Source: CAYWKS01 sp964458935 (lineage in GTDB: Bacteria; Planctomycetota; Phycisphaerae; Phycisphaerales; Zrk34). From it: DNA of 54,411 nucleotides. Position 1 is the stretch's first letter, and each line of letters begins with the position of its first letter. The notes beneath the pieces were generated by a model. It was given only the letters and a program-made list of their open reading frames with translations, did not search any database and had not been told where the DNA came from. The position numbers and the translations under genes are program-made. The stretch covers positions 1-54,411 of the forward strand of contig CAYWKS010000018.1 in NCBI GenBank assembly GCA_964458935.1. Reading direction: 5' to 3'. Shown here piece by piece: positions 29,235-37,723 of the stretch.

Positions 29235-30875
29235 TTGACAACGCCCAACGAAAAATCTGGGCCCCGTGGGTCGGCCGATCCGGCGGCGGTGGGGCGGGTC
29301 TGCCTCGTCGGCGCCGGTCCCGGGGACACCGGGCTGATCACCGTCCGCGGGCTGCAGCGCCTCGCCGAGGCCGATGTGATCGTCTTCGACGCGCTGGCCA
29401 ACCGGCGGCTGCTGGACCACGCCCGCGGCGACGCGGTGCTGATCGATGCCGGCAAGCGCGCCCGCCGCCACAAGCTCTCCCAGGACCAGATCAACGACCT
29501 GCTGGCCGAGCACGCCCGGGCCGGCCGAACCGTGGTGCGGCTCAAGGGCGGCGACCCGTACATCTTCGGCCGCGGCAGCGAGGAGGCGATCTTCCTCGGC
29601 GCCCAAGGGATCGAAGTCGAGGTCGTGCCGGGGGTCCCCGCGGCGACGGCCGGGCCGGCCTGCGCCGGCGTCCCCCTGACCCACCGCGGGCTGGCCACCT
29701 CGTGCACCTTCATCACCGGCCACGAAGACCCGACCAAGCCCCAGGCCCAGGTCGATTACGCGCCGCTGGCCGCGCTCGTCCAGCGCGGCGGCACGCTGTG
29801 CTTCTACATGGCCATGGGGCGGCTGCCCCGGATCGTCGACGAGCTCACCCGGCACGGCGTCGCGACCGACATGCCCGCGGCCGTCGTGCAGTGGGCCACC
29901 CTGCCGACCCAGCGATCGGTCCGCGCGACGCTGGGGTCGGTGGTCGACGCGGTCGAGCGCGCCGGCCTCGGCGCGCCGGCGATCATCGTCGTCGGCCCGG
30001 TCGCCGGGCTCGATGACCCGGCGCTGAACGGGTTCGAGCGCCGCCCGCTGTTCGGGCGCACCTGCGTCGTGACGCGCACCCGCCCGCAGGCCTCCGACCT
30101 CGCCCGCCAGCTCGAAGCGCTCGGCGCCGCGGTCATCGAGGCGCCGACGATCGCGTACGGCCCGCCGCCGGATCCCCGGGCGGTGCGCGAGGCGCTGCTC
30201 GAGGGCCTGGCCGACGCCGCCTGGCTCGTGTTGACCTCGCCGCAGGCCGTCGCGGCACTGGGCGAGCTGCTCGAAGGGGCCGGCCGCGACGCCCGCGCCC
30301 TCGCCACGGTGCAGCTCGCGGTGGTCGGCGACGCCACGGCACAGGCGCTGCACCGGCGGCTGGGCGTGCGCGCCGACTGCCAGCCCCACCGCCAGACCGC
30401 CGCAGCCCTCGGCGCGGCGCTGGTCAACGACGTCGGCGTCAGCGGCCGGCGGGTCGTCATGCTCCGTTCCGACATCGCCGGCCGGGAGCTACCGGCCCTG
30501 CTCGCCGACGCCGGCGCCGAGGTCGTCGACCTGGTCGCCTACCGCACGCAGCCGGTCTGGGCGCTGCCCGATGAACTGCTCGAAGCGCTCCGCGAGCGTC
30601 GGGTGGACTGGTTGACCTTCACGAGCAGCTCGACCGCGCGGTACTTCGTCGAACTGCTGGGTGGAGACGGCCCGGCGTTGCTGGCGGGTGTCCGCGTGGC
30701 GAGCATCGGGCCGGCGACTTCCGCCGCCTGCCGCGAGCTGGGCCTGGGCGTGGACGTCGAGGCCGAGGCCCACGACATCCACGGGTTGATCGCCGCGTTG
30801 TGCCGCGCCGCCGCTCCTGATACAAGCGGTGGCCCCGACCCCCGCGATCGCAGAGGCGCTAGCGATTCATCATGA
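29235..30875 (+). CDS. cobA-hemD: Fused uroporphyrinogen-III C-methyltransferase / uroporphyrinogen-III synthase
   Basis: This 546-residue bifunctional protein has an N-terminal SUMT domain (about 20-262): VCLVGAGPGDTGLITVRGL, RLKGGDPYIFGRG, VVPGVPAATAGPA, PLTHRGLATS and TFITGHED. The C-terminal uroporphyrinogen-III synthase domain (about 275-525) includes VVTRTRPQA, VLTSPQAVAAL and FTSSSTARYF. It closes the ring of hydroxymethylbilane and then methylates uro'gen III to precorrin-2, the branch toward siroheme and cobalamin. The likely start is TTG 29235; GTG 29289 is an alternative just before the domain. Its last 4 bases overlap the next gene (ATGA). The next enzyme of siroheme synthesis is encoded at 46056. 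Confidence 0.95.
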   Translation: MTTPNEKSGPRGSADPAAVGRVCLVGAGPGDTGLITVRGLQRLAEADVIVFDALANRRLLDHARGDAVLIDAGKRARRHKLSQDQINDLLAEHARAGRTVVRLKGGDPYIFGRGSEEAIFLGAQGIEVEVVPGVPAATAGPACAGVPLTHRGLATSCTFITGHEDPTKPQAQVDYAPLAALVQRGGTLCFYMAMGRLPRIVDELTRHGVATDMPAAVVQWATLPTQRSVRATLGSVVDAVERAGLGAPAIIVVGPVAGLDDPALNGFERRPLFGRTCVVTRTRPQASDLARQLEALGAAVIEAPTIAYGPPPDPRAVREALLEGLADAAWLVLTSPQAVAALGELLEGAGRDARALATVQLAVVGDATAQALHRRLGVRADCQPHRQTAAALGAALVNDVGVSGRRVVMLRSDIAGRELPALLADAGAEVVDLVAYRTQPVWALPDELLEALRERRVDWLTFTSSSTARYFVELLGGDGPALLAGVRVASIGPATSAACRELGLGVDVEAEAHDIHGLIAALCRAAAPDTSGGPDPRDRRGASDSS

Positions 30876-32098
30876 CCACCGCTTATCAGATCGGCTGCAT
30901 CGGCGTCGCCGGCTACGCCGCCCAACTCATCGGCTGCCTCGACGAGTCGGTCCCGCTCGAACAGGCCCGGCTCGCCGCGGTCGACGTCTCCCGCTCCTCG
31001 CCCAACGAGCGGATCGCCGAGGTCCTCAAGCGGCATGACACCGCGTTCGTCGACGGCGTGCCGACCCTGCTCGCCCACGACCGGCTCGACGCGGTGCTGA
31101 TCGCCACGAGCATCGACTCGCACCTGCCCTACACCACCGACGCGCTCCGGGCCGGCCTGCACGTGCACTGCGAAAAACCCATCACCGCCACCATCCAGGA
31201 CGCCGCCGCGATGATCGCCGAACGCGACCGCGCCGGACGCTGTGTCCACGTCGGCTACCAGGCCGTCTACGCCCCGGCGACCCACTGGGCGAAGCGGCTC
31301 ATCCTCGACGGCGCGATCGGCAGGCTCCGCCGCGTCCGCGTCGTGGGCTGCTGGCCCCGGCCCGACCACTACTTCAACCGCAACGACTGGGCCGGACGGC
31401 TCCGACGCGACGGCCGATGGGTCCTCGACAGCCCGGCCAACAACGCCCTCGCACACCAGGTCAACCTCGCCCTGCACCTCAGCGGCGCCGACGCCCACAC
31501 CACGGCCCGGCCCGTTGCCCTCGAAGCCGAACTCTACCGCGCCCGCGACATCGAGAACTACGACACCTGCGCCATCCGCGGCACCACCGACACCGACGTC
31601 CAGTGGCTGATCTGCCTCACCCACGCCTGCCGCCGCCAGGTCCAGGCCACCGTCGAGTGGATCGGCGACGCCGGGTTCATCCGCCGCGTCCACCAGTCGT
31701 CGATCGAGCTGCACCGCGACGGCCGCATGGTCGAGCAACGCGAGGACACCGCCGCCGGCGGCCGGGCCGAGATGATGACCGGGTTCATCGATCGCCTCGC
31801 CGGCCGCGCCGATCGCTCCTGCTGCGAGATCGAGAACGCCATGCAGACCACCCGCCTGGTCAACGGCGCCAGCGCCGCCGCACCCGTCCGCCCGGTCGAT
31901 CCGGCCCACGTCCGCCGTGTCCCGACCGGGTCCGACCCCGACAATTGCGTCAACGCCATCACCGGGATCGAGGAGCTGTTCGGCGAGTGCTTCGAACGCT
32001 TCGCCCTGCCCGGTGAGCTGGGGGCGGCTTGGGCGGGACCGGCCGGGAAGTTGGACATGCACGCGTTCGACCGCTTCGACGGTCCGCCCGATGCATGA
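30872..32098 (+). CDS. Gfo/Idh/MocA family oxidoreductase
   Basis: This 408-residue protein has the Rossmann start IGCIGVAGYAAQLIG, the block DAVLIATSIDSHLPYT, the family motif HCEKPITATIQDA and the second-domain block VGYQAVYAPATHWAKRLILDGAIG. NHDW-like residues FNRNDWAGRL and SPANNALAHQVNLALHL line the likely active site. It is an NAD(P)-dependent oxidoreductase of unknown substrate. Translation is coupled to CobA-HemD by an ATGA overlap, an odd partner for a sugar-type dehydrogenase. It differs clearly from the member at 6287, so this is not a recent duplication. Confidence 0.87.
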   Translation: MTTAYQIGCIGVAGYAAQLIGCLDESVPLEQARLAAVDVSRSSPNERIAEVLKRHDTAFVDGVPTLLAHDRLDAVLIATSIDSHLPYTTDALRAGLHVHCEKPITATIQDAAAMIAERDRAGRCVHVGYQAVYAPATHWAKRLILDGAIGRLRRVRVVGCWPRPDHYFNRNDWAGRLRRDGRWVLDSPANNALAHQVNLALHLSGADAHTTARPVALEAELYRARDIENYDTCAIRGTTDTDVQWLICLTHACRRQVQATVEWIGDAGFIRRVHQSSIELHRDGRMVEQREDTAAGGRAEMMTGFIDRLAGRADRSCCEIENAMQTTRLVNGASAAAPVRPVDPAHVRRVPTGSDPDNCVNAITGIEELFGECFERFALPGELGAAWAGPAGKLDMHAFDRFDGPPDA

Positions 32099-32122
32099 CC
32101 GCCATATCCACGCATTTGATGT

Positions 32123-32151
32123 TTGATTCGATTTCCGCCGCCGCATAGCGT
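32123..32151 (+). promoter_or_regulatory. Possible promoter of the superoxide dismutase gene
   Basis: TTGATT (32123-32128) and TAGCGT (32146-32151) are separated by 17 bases, 71 bases before the start codon. The -35 matches consensus in four positions and the -10 in three. The gap is the only A+T-richer stretch before the gene. Tentative. Confidence 0.3.
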
Positions 32152-32221
32152 AAGCCCACGCAGGACCAAACCGGAGCAGTTGACCGGATCATGCACGCAC
32201 CCCCTTTGGAGAACCCGCACC

Positions 32222-32851
32222 ATGCCTCACGAACTGCCTGATCTCGCCTACAGCTTCGACGCGCTCGAGCCCCACGTCGACGCGCGGACGATGGAGATCC
32301 ACCACGACAAGCACCACGGCGGCTACGTCAACAAGCTCAACGCCGCCCTCGAAGCCCATTCCGACCTCCAGGCCCAGCCCATCGAAAAACTCCTGGCCGA
32401 CATCCCCCGCCTCCCCGCGGACCTGCAGACCGCCGTCCGCAATAACGGCGGCGGCCACTGCAACCACACCCTGTTCTGGCAGATCATGTCGCCCTCCGGC
32501 GGCGGTGAGCCCGGCGGCGACCTCGCCGACGACATCGGCGCCGCCTTCGGGTCGTTCGACGGGTTCAAGGACCAGTTCACCAAGGCCGCCCTCGGCCGCT
32601 TCGGGTCCGGCTGGGCCTGGCTCTGCCTCGACGGCGACAAGAAGCTGTGCATCTGCGACACGCCCAACCAGGACAACCCGCTGATGGTCGGCCTGGTCGA
32701 TTGCCCCGGCACGCCCATCCTCGGCATCGACGTCTGGGAGCACGCCTACTACCTCAATTACCAGAACCGCCGGCCCGACTACGTCGCCGCCTGGTGGAAT
32801 GTCGTCGACTGGTCGCGCGTCGCCGAGCTGCACAAGCAGGCCAAGGCCTGA
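32222..32851 (+). CDS. sodA: Superoxide dismutase, manganese type
   Basis: This 209-residue enzyme converts superoxide to oxygen and peroxide. All four metal ligands are present: His in MEIHHDKHHGGYVNKLN, His in GGGHCNHTLFW, and Asp and His in DVWEHAYYLNYQNRRPDY. Manganese specificity is suggested by Gly at the GGHCNH position together with Gln in the TPNQDNP loop; iron enzymes place the key Gln elsewhere. No signal peptide is seen, so it is cytoplasmic. ATG 32222 has TTTGGAG ten bases upstream. The gene is monocistronic with a strong terminator behind it. Confidence 0.96.
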   Translation: MPHELPDLAYSFDALEPHVDARTMEIHHDKHHGGYVNKLNAALEAHSDLQAQPIEKLLADIPRLPADLQTAVRNNGGGHCNHTLFWQIMSPSGGGEPGGDLADDIGAAFGSFDGFKDQFTKAALGRFGSGWAWLCLDGDKKLCICDTPNQDNPLMVGLVDCPGTPILGIDVWEHAYYLNYQNRRPDYVAAWWNVVDWSRVAELHKQAKA

Positions 32852-32881
32852 CACTGCCCCCACATGCACCGACTCACCCCG

Positions 32882-32908
32882 GCCCCGCCCCCATGGGCGG
32901 GGCATTTT
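32882..32908 (+). terminator. Intrinsic terminator of sodA
   Basis: GCCCCGCCC (32882-32890) pairs with GGGCGGGGC (32895-32903) around a CCAT loop, followed by ATTTTG. It starts 31 bases after the sodA stop. Stem, tight loop and T-run make a textbook rho-independent terminator. Confidence 0.8.
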
Positions 32909-33082
32909 GCGCGCCCGGACAATCCCGTCGGCCTCGCGACGAACCCCGCGCCCCGCCTCGAATCGCCTCTCACGCCTCAGTATCGCCGATTTTCGCCCGA
33001 AAGCAGCTCGCATTTGCGCGAATTGCCCATACTGCCCGTCTTCACTTAACCTAAATCTCAACATATCCGACACAATATGTCA

Positions 33083-33111
33083 TTGCTTGTGAACCCCCGA
33101 TCACCTATATA
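33083..33111 (+). promoter_or_regulatory. Sigma-70-type promoter of the PEP-CTERM gene
   Basis: TTGCTT (33083-33088) and TATATA (33106-33111) have exactly 17 bases between them, inside the most A+T-rich patch of the 421-base gap before the gene. Transcription would begin near 33118, giving a leader of about 155 bases. The match to consensus is moderate and the spacing is ideal. Confidence 0.55.
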
Positions 33112-33117
33112 GATGTG

Positions 33118-33139
33118 CATGCAGCGGTCCTGCTGCATG
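33118..33139 (+). promoter_or_regulatory. 8-bp hairpin at the predicted 5' end of the PEP-CTERM transcript
   Basis: CATGCAGC (33118-33125) pairs perfectly with GCTGCATG (33132-33139) around a six-base loop. It lies just where transcription from the 33083-33111 promoter should begin, so it probably forms a stabilising 5' stem in the mRNA or an operator at the start site. The rest of the leader (33140-33274) is purine-rich with no known riboswitch core recognised. Confidence 0.4.
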
Positions 33140-33274
33140 TCATTCCTGAAGGGTAAGAGCGAGAGCCGTGTCGGGGCTGGGGGAGAGCGCCTGACGTGCG
33201 TGCGATAGCCCAGGAGGGGCGAATCGCAGTGGCTCTTGCAATGCGCGTATGCGCCCTTACTTGGGAGATTCACG

Positions 33275-34453
33275 ATGACTTGCTCGACGCTTCGTTACGC
33301 CGTGGTCCTATGCGCCGCGGCCGTCTCGGCCTTGACCGCCTCCAACGCCTCCGCCGCCGGGTTTCCGGACACCTTCCCCTTCAAGGCCTTTGAGGCGGCG
33401 CAGTACCTGATCGTCGCCCGGGAGCGCGTCGGCGGCAACACCGACGTGGCGACCAACAACTTCGAGCTCGGTGCAAACAAGGCCCCCGTCCCCGCCAATA
33501 CCGACTTCGTCAACAACAACGGCGGGCCCAGCCTCCAAGGCAATGTGCCCGACCTGCCCGGCAGCGGCATCGTCCCCGTCTTCCAGGGCATCGGGGGCGG
33601 CGGCAACATCGCCGTCACCGACGACGAGGGTGAGTTCGAACTCCAGGACGTCGGCGTCTACGGCGATCCGGACATCGGCATCCGCGTGGCCGCACCCGAC
33701 GACAGCTACAACAAGTCCTCCAACTCCTTCTTCAACGACTCCGAGCACTTCCCCAACACCTTCGACGTCAACACACAGACCGGAGTCGACGTCAACCCCA
33801 ACGACGCCAACCAGAATACCCGCATCGATCCCAGCGGCAGCGGCCACCCCAGCAACAACGTCGGCGTCACCTACGGCTATGACCACACCACCCTGCTCAG
33901 CGAACTCGACAACGCCCGCTCGGTGATCAACGGCCTGGCCACCACAACCACCCTCGACGTCAGCGGCAACGGCGGCAAGATCAGCAACGACACCACCTTC
34001 AACGCCAGCGCCGGCCTCAACGTCGTCGACATCGACACCGGTGACAACGACTTCCTCATCGAGAACGCCAACTTCATCGTGGACGGACCCGAGGACTCGG
34101 TCGTCATCTTCCGCCTCCCCGGCAAAGACAACATGAAGATCTCCAACGGCAACATCCTGCTCGGCGACGGCGGCATCGGCGAACACAACGTCCTGTTCTA
34201 TACCGACCAGGAGGAGGACGACACCCACTTCGACTTCAGCAACGCGATCCTCAACCACGTCGCGTTCTGGAGCCTGAGCGATGCCGGCGGGTCCATCGGC
34301 ATCAGCAACGCCCAGGGCTGCACCCAACTCATCGCCGACATCGTGGACCTCGACAACGTCCGCTTCGGCCGCTGTGCTCACGCCCCCGAGCCCGGGTCGC
34401 TGGCGCTGCTGGGCCTGGGCGGGCTCGTCCTGCTCCGCCGCCGCACCCGCTGA
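33275..34453 (+). CDS. Secreted PEP-CTERM sorted surface protein
   Basis: This 392-residue protein has a Sec signal peptide (VVLCAAAVSALTASNASAA, cleavage near residue 27). A long Asn/Asp/Gly-rich, Cys-poor beta-type body follows, and the C-terminus is a PEP-CTERM signal: PEPGSLALLGLGGLVLL followed by RRRTR. Exosortase systems recognise such tails and anchor the protein at the cell surface or in exopolysaccharide. The body, with ISNGNILLGDGGIGEHNVLFYTD, resembles choice-of-anchor-A or self-association domains, but that is a weak match. The start is ATG 33275 with GGGAG upstream. It has its own promoter and terminator. The exosortase is not in this window. Confidence 0.87.
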   Translation: MTCSTLRYAVVLCAAAVSALTASNASAAGFPDTFPFKAFEAAQYLIVARERVGGNTDVATNNFELGANKAPVPANTDFVNNNGGPSLQGNVPDLPGSGIVPVFQGIGGGGNIAVTDDEGEFELQDVGVYGDPDIGIRVAAPDDSYNKSSNSFFNDSEHFPNTFDVNTQTGVDVNPNDANQNTRIDPSGSGHPSNNVGVTYGYDHTTLLSELDNARSVINGLATTTTLDVSGNGGKISNDTTFNASAGLNVVDIDTGDNDFLIENANFIVDGPEDSVVIFRLPGKDNMKISNGNILLGDGGIGEHNVLFYTDQEEDDTHFDFSNAILNHVAFWSLSDAGGSIGISNAQGCTQLIADIVDLDNVRFGRCAHAPEPGSLALLGLGGLVLLRRRTR

Positions 34454-34481
34454 ACGCCATGCGACAACCTGACCAACTGCC

Positions 34482-34507
34482 ACGCCCCGCGGTCACCCGC
34501 GGGGCGT
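34482..34507. terminator. Terminator of the PEP-CTERM gene (possibly bidirectional)
   Basis: ACGCCCCGCGG (34482-34492) pairs with CCGCGGGGCGT (34497-34507) around TCAC, and TTGCTTG follows. The 11-bp stem lies 28 bases after the stop codon and 17 bases before the convergent GH31 gene ends, so it may stop transcription from both sides. Confidence 0.7.
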
Positions 34508-34523
34508 TTGCTTGCCGTACGCC

Positions 34524-36203
34524 TTACCGCGTGGCATACCCGCGAAGACCATCGATCTCGATCGTGAACGACGAACCGGTCCGGTCGATCTGCAGCCACT
34601 TCGTCTTGGCGTCGTAGCGGTCCGTGCCGCCGCGGACCTCGCCCGGCCGGGCGAAGCACTTCACGCGGATGCGGTAGTCCGCTTCGATCTCGCCGGCAAC
34701 CTCGATCGTGCCCCCCTGCTCGTCCACCGCGATCGTCACGTCGTCGTACGCGATCCCGCTGCCACGCGGTCGATGAAACACGTACGACGACTGGCCGTGC
34801 GGGTAAATCACGATCGTCTGCTTGCCCCCCGATGACGCATCGCCGTGGCCCGTCACGTCGTTGGTCACGTCCATCGGGATGATCGCGCCGGGTTTGATGT
34901 GGATCGCCGCCCGCTCCAGCGGAAGCTCGGCCTGGTAAGTCGCCCCCGCCTCGCGCACCCGGTCCTGGTCCCAGTAGTCGATCCACTCGCTCGAATCGAG
35001 CAACCGCACCTGCTTCTGCGTCGCCTCGTCCACCACCACAGACGCGTAGACCCATTCGCCCAGCCGATGATGATGCAGCGCGTTGTCCGCGTCCTTCACG
35101 ATCGACCCGCCGTGCAGGTGCGAATCGACCGAGCAACTGAAGATGTACGGCGCCAGTTCGCTGTGAAGCGTCGCGTAGTAGCGGTAGATCGCCACGGTCT
35201 GCTCGTCGTGGTGCCACGGCAGGTGCTCGGTCAGCCCGCCGTTCTCCCCGCCGTTGACCATGACCGGCATCAGCGCGCCGAACTGCGCGTAGCGGATCAG
35301 CGACTGCTTCGTGGGGTGGTCGCGGAAGAACCCGCCGACCTCGACGGCGAGCGCGCCGTAGCCGGCGTTGGCCGACTTGTACAGGTTCTGCATCTGCTTA
35401 CGAAGCCCCGCGAAGTCGCCGCTGTAGTCGCCGCACCAACCGACGGTGCACTTGTTCCTGCTCGCCGCGAACCCGCCCTGGTGCGAATACGGCCGCGCGA
35501 AGATCAGGCTCTCACGGTTGTGCTCGTACGCCCGGTCACGCACCTGCGCGTAGTAATAGGGCTTGAACTGCGACTTCTCGATCTCGCCGATCGACGTCTG
35601 CACCATGTCAGCCAGGTAGTGCTCCGCCTGGTCGACCTTCCAGCCGTCCACGCCCATCGCCATCATCCTGTCCAGGCGTTGGCCGAACCACTCGCAGGCC
35701 TCGGGGTTCGTGAAGTCGATGTGCGTGCCCCGGCCCTTCCACCACTTGTACTGCTTGCCGTCGTCGACCACCAGGCCACGGTCGATCACCTCGTCAAAGT
35801 GCTCGGGCTTGTCCTGCGGCGTGTCCTTCGATTCGCTGTTCATCATGCCCGTGATCCACAACACCACGCGCACCCCACGCTCGTTGAGTTGCTTGATCAT
35901 CTGCTCCGGCTGCGGGTATCGCTCGGCGTCCCACTCGAAGCTGTTGTACGACGTCGACCACGGGCTGTCGACGATCACCGCGCCGACGGGGATGTCACGC
36001 GACTGGTAACCTTCCACCAGCCCCATCACGTGCTCGCGGGTGTTGCCGTTGTCTTCCCAGACCCACGGCTCGAACGCCCAACGCGGGCAGATCGGCGGGT
36101 TGCCCTGGAACTGTGCCGGCAACTCATCCGCCGCACGCGCACCGCCCCACGCAATCAACATGGCTCCCGCCGCTGCGGTCAACATCAAAAAGCTCAGCTT
36201 CAT
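34524..36203 (-). CDS. Secreted glycoside hydrolase family 31 enzyme
   Basis: This 559-residue protein has a signal peptide (MKLSFLMLTAAAGAMLIAWG, cleavage after GARA). The mature part begins almost at once with the GH31 barrel: PPICPRWAFEPWVW, VIVDSPWSTSYNSFEWD, GVRVVLWITGMMN, the nucleophile Asp191 in GVDGWKVDQAEH and the acid/base Asp259 in VGWCGDYSGDF. The C-terminal 150 residues form beta domains. The N-terminal galactose-mutarotase-like domain of most GH31 enzymes is missing. The family cleaves alpha-glucosides, alpha-xylosides or alpha-galactosides; the substrate is not clear. The start is ATG 36203 with GGAG upstream. It acts in the periplasm or outside, next to a surface protein gene. 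Confidence 0.93.
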   Translation of the reverse strand: MKLSFLMLTAAAGAMLIAWGGARAADELPAQFQGNPPICPRWAFEPWVWEDNGNTREHVMGLVEGYQSRDIPVGAVIVDSPWSTSYNSFEWDAERYPQPEQMIKQLNERGVRVVLWITGMMNSESKDTPQDKPEHFDEVIDRGLVVDDGKQYKWWKGRGTHIDFTNPEACEWFGQRLDRMMAMGVDGWKVDQAEHYLADMVQTSIGEIEKSQFKPYYYAQVRDRAYEHNRESLIFARPYSHQGGFAASRNKCTVGWCGDYSGDFAGLRKQMQNLYKSANAGYGALAVEVGGFFRDHPTKQSLIRYAQFGALMPVMVNGGENGGLTEHLPWHHDEQTVAIYRYYATLHSELAPYIFSCSVDSHLHGGSIVKDADNALHHHRLGEWVYASVVVDEATQKQVRLLDSSEWIDYWDQDRVREAGATYQAELPLERAAIHIKPGAIIPMDVTNDVTGHGDASSGGKQTIVIYPHGQSSYVFHRPRGSGIAYDDVTIAVDEQGGTIEVAGEIEADYRIRVKCFARPGEVRGGTDRYDAKTKWLQIDRTGSSFTIEIDGLRGYATR

Positions 36204-36827
36204 GGCTTGCTCCATTAGAGGTGGCCGGCTTGCGGCCTGGTTCGATCGATGTCCGAGTGTACCGGTCTTGGCATCGGCCTGCGATGATAGACGCATCTCG
36301 GCCGGCGTCGGTCTCGTGCGCACGCGCCGGCGCGATGGAGCCGGCTCGCCCCGAATTCATGAAAAACTCCTTACAGACTGCCATGCATAGCTTTACACCT
36401 CGTGGCCCGGCCACCACGACGCCCGGGCGCGCCCCGCGGCAACGCGCCGCCCCTTTATGGGCAAGCCTATATGTGCAACTACCGATTCAACCCGGCTCCC
36501 GCCCGCCCCGCAGCCCGGCAGTCAGTTCAATCTGACCGCCCGGCCACCGCGGCCAGGCATGGCGTCCGTACACAAACTGCATGTCGGTCATGGTTTATAA
36601 AAAAACGGCCGGCGGGGGGGTGCCCCAGGGCGGACACGCGACGTTCCCCGGCGCAGCGGCCCGTCGTTTCCGCATTCATCGCCCGAAAACGCCGTCCTCC
36701 CCGCTGTCCGCCCGGACAGCCGGCAGGCCAACCCACTTGACGCTCATACGCCCCGCCCAACGGGCCGATCATCAACTGCGGGCGCGCGGCGCGATCCACC
36801 CGGGTCGGCCCGCAGGGAGAAACCCGC
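36204..36827. other. 624-base intergenic region between GH31 and ion channel genes
   Basis: No gene is supported here. The region must hold promoters for the leftward GH31 gene and the rightward channel gene, but no -35/-10 pair is convincing. On the minus strand AAGGAG six bases before an ATG at 36361 opens a frame ending at 36124 that overlaps the GH31 start; it has no recognisable protein features. An A/T patch TTTATAAAAAAA occurs at 36594-36605, before a G-run. Overall G+C is lower than in the genes. Confidence 0.5.
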
Positions 36828-37685
36828 TTGATCGCGCACACGCGACAACGCATCTACGCCATCCTCGACGTGGCCGCCGTCGGCGACCTCACCAGCCGCT
36901 TCGTCGACATGGTTATCACCACGCTGATCATCCTCAACGTCATCGCGGTCATCCTCGAATCGGTCCCGAGCCTCACCGCGCGCTGGGGGCCGTACTTCCA
37001 CGCGTTCGACCTGTTCAGCGTGTGCGTGTTCACCGCCGAGTACGCGCTGCGGATGTGGGCGTGCACCGCCGACCCGCGCTACGCCCACCCGGTCGGCGGG
37101 CGGTTGCGGTTCGCCGCTCGACCGCTGGTGGTGATCGACCTGCTGGCCATCCTGCCGTTCTTCCTGCACCTGGCCATGCCCCTGGACATGCGGATGCTCC
37201 GCGTGCTGAGGCTGATCCGCCTGCTCCGCGTGTTCAAGCTCTGGCGGTACTCGTCCGCGCTGAAGGTGATGAGCCGCGTCCTGCTGGCCAAGAAGGAAGA
37301 GCTGGTCGTCTGCGTTATCGTCATGCTGCTGTTGCTGACCTTCGCCGCGGCGATCATGCACGTGGTCGAGCACGAGGAGCAGCCCAAGGCCTTCGGGTCC
37401 ATCCCCGCGGCCATGTGGTGGGCCGTCGCCACGCTCACCACCGTCGGCTACGGCGACGTGTATCCCATCACCGTGGTCGGCCGTGTCGTCGGCGCCTGCA
37501 TGGCGCTGATCGGCATCGGCATGTTCGCCATGCCCGCGGGCATCATCGCCCAGGGTTTCGCCGAGCAGTGGCAGGGCCGCCGCGACGATCGCTCGCCCAT
37601 CATCTGCCCGAACTGCGGCGAGCCCGTCGACGACCGACACCCGGGCCAACCCTACGAATCGGCGACACAACAGCCGGCCGCATGA
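36828..37685 (+). CDS. Voltage-gated-type potassium channel subunit
   Basis: This 285-residue inner-membrane protein has six transmembrane segments of the Kv fold. S1 is around VITTLIILNVIAVIL, S2 is LFSVCVFTAEYALRMW and S4 is an Arg ladder (MLRVLRLIRLLRVFKLWRY). A pore loop with the K+ selectivity filter TTVGYGD lies near 213-219. A short cytoplasmic tail carries CPNCGEP, half of a zinc-ribbon-like motif. It probably conducts K+ in response to voltage; members of this group are often annotated ion transporters. The likely start is TTG 36828 with AGGGAGA upstream. It converges with the photolyase gene 38 bases away. Confidence 0.92.
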   Translation: MIAHTRQRIYAILDVAAVGDLTSRFVDMVITTLIILNVIAVILESVPSLTARWGPYFHAFDLFSVCVFTAEYALRMWACTADPRYAHPVGGRLRFAARPLVVIDLLAILPFFLHLAMPLDMRMLRVLRLIRLLRVFKLWRYSSALKVMSRVLLAKKEELVVCVIVMLLLLTFAAAIMHVVEHEEQPKAFGSIPAAMWWAVATLTTVGYGDVYPITVVGRVVGACMALIGIGMFAMPAGIIAQGFAEQWQGRRDDRSPIICPNCGEPVDDRHPGQPYESATQQPAA

Positions 37686-37723
37686 CCCGACTCAACGGGG
37701 CAAGGTCACGTGAACGCCAACGC

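Noticed and set aside
6287..32098. Recent duplication of the two Gfo/Idh genes
   Set aside because: The two proteins share only family motifs and differ in length and active-site blocks, so they are distant paralogues.
33230..33245. Sigma-54 promoter (TGGC with TTGC)
   Set aside because: The two elements are only a few bases apart, not at the -24/-12 spacing.
33140..33274. Riboswitch in the PEP-CTERM leader
   Set aside because: The purine-rich leader did not show the conserved core of the cyclic di-GMP, cobalamin or other classes I know.
36124..36360. Minus-strand frame starting at ATG 36361 with AAGGAG
   Set aside because: It overlaps the signal-peptide start of the GH31 gene in another frame and has no protein features. 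It is kept only as a finding.
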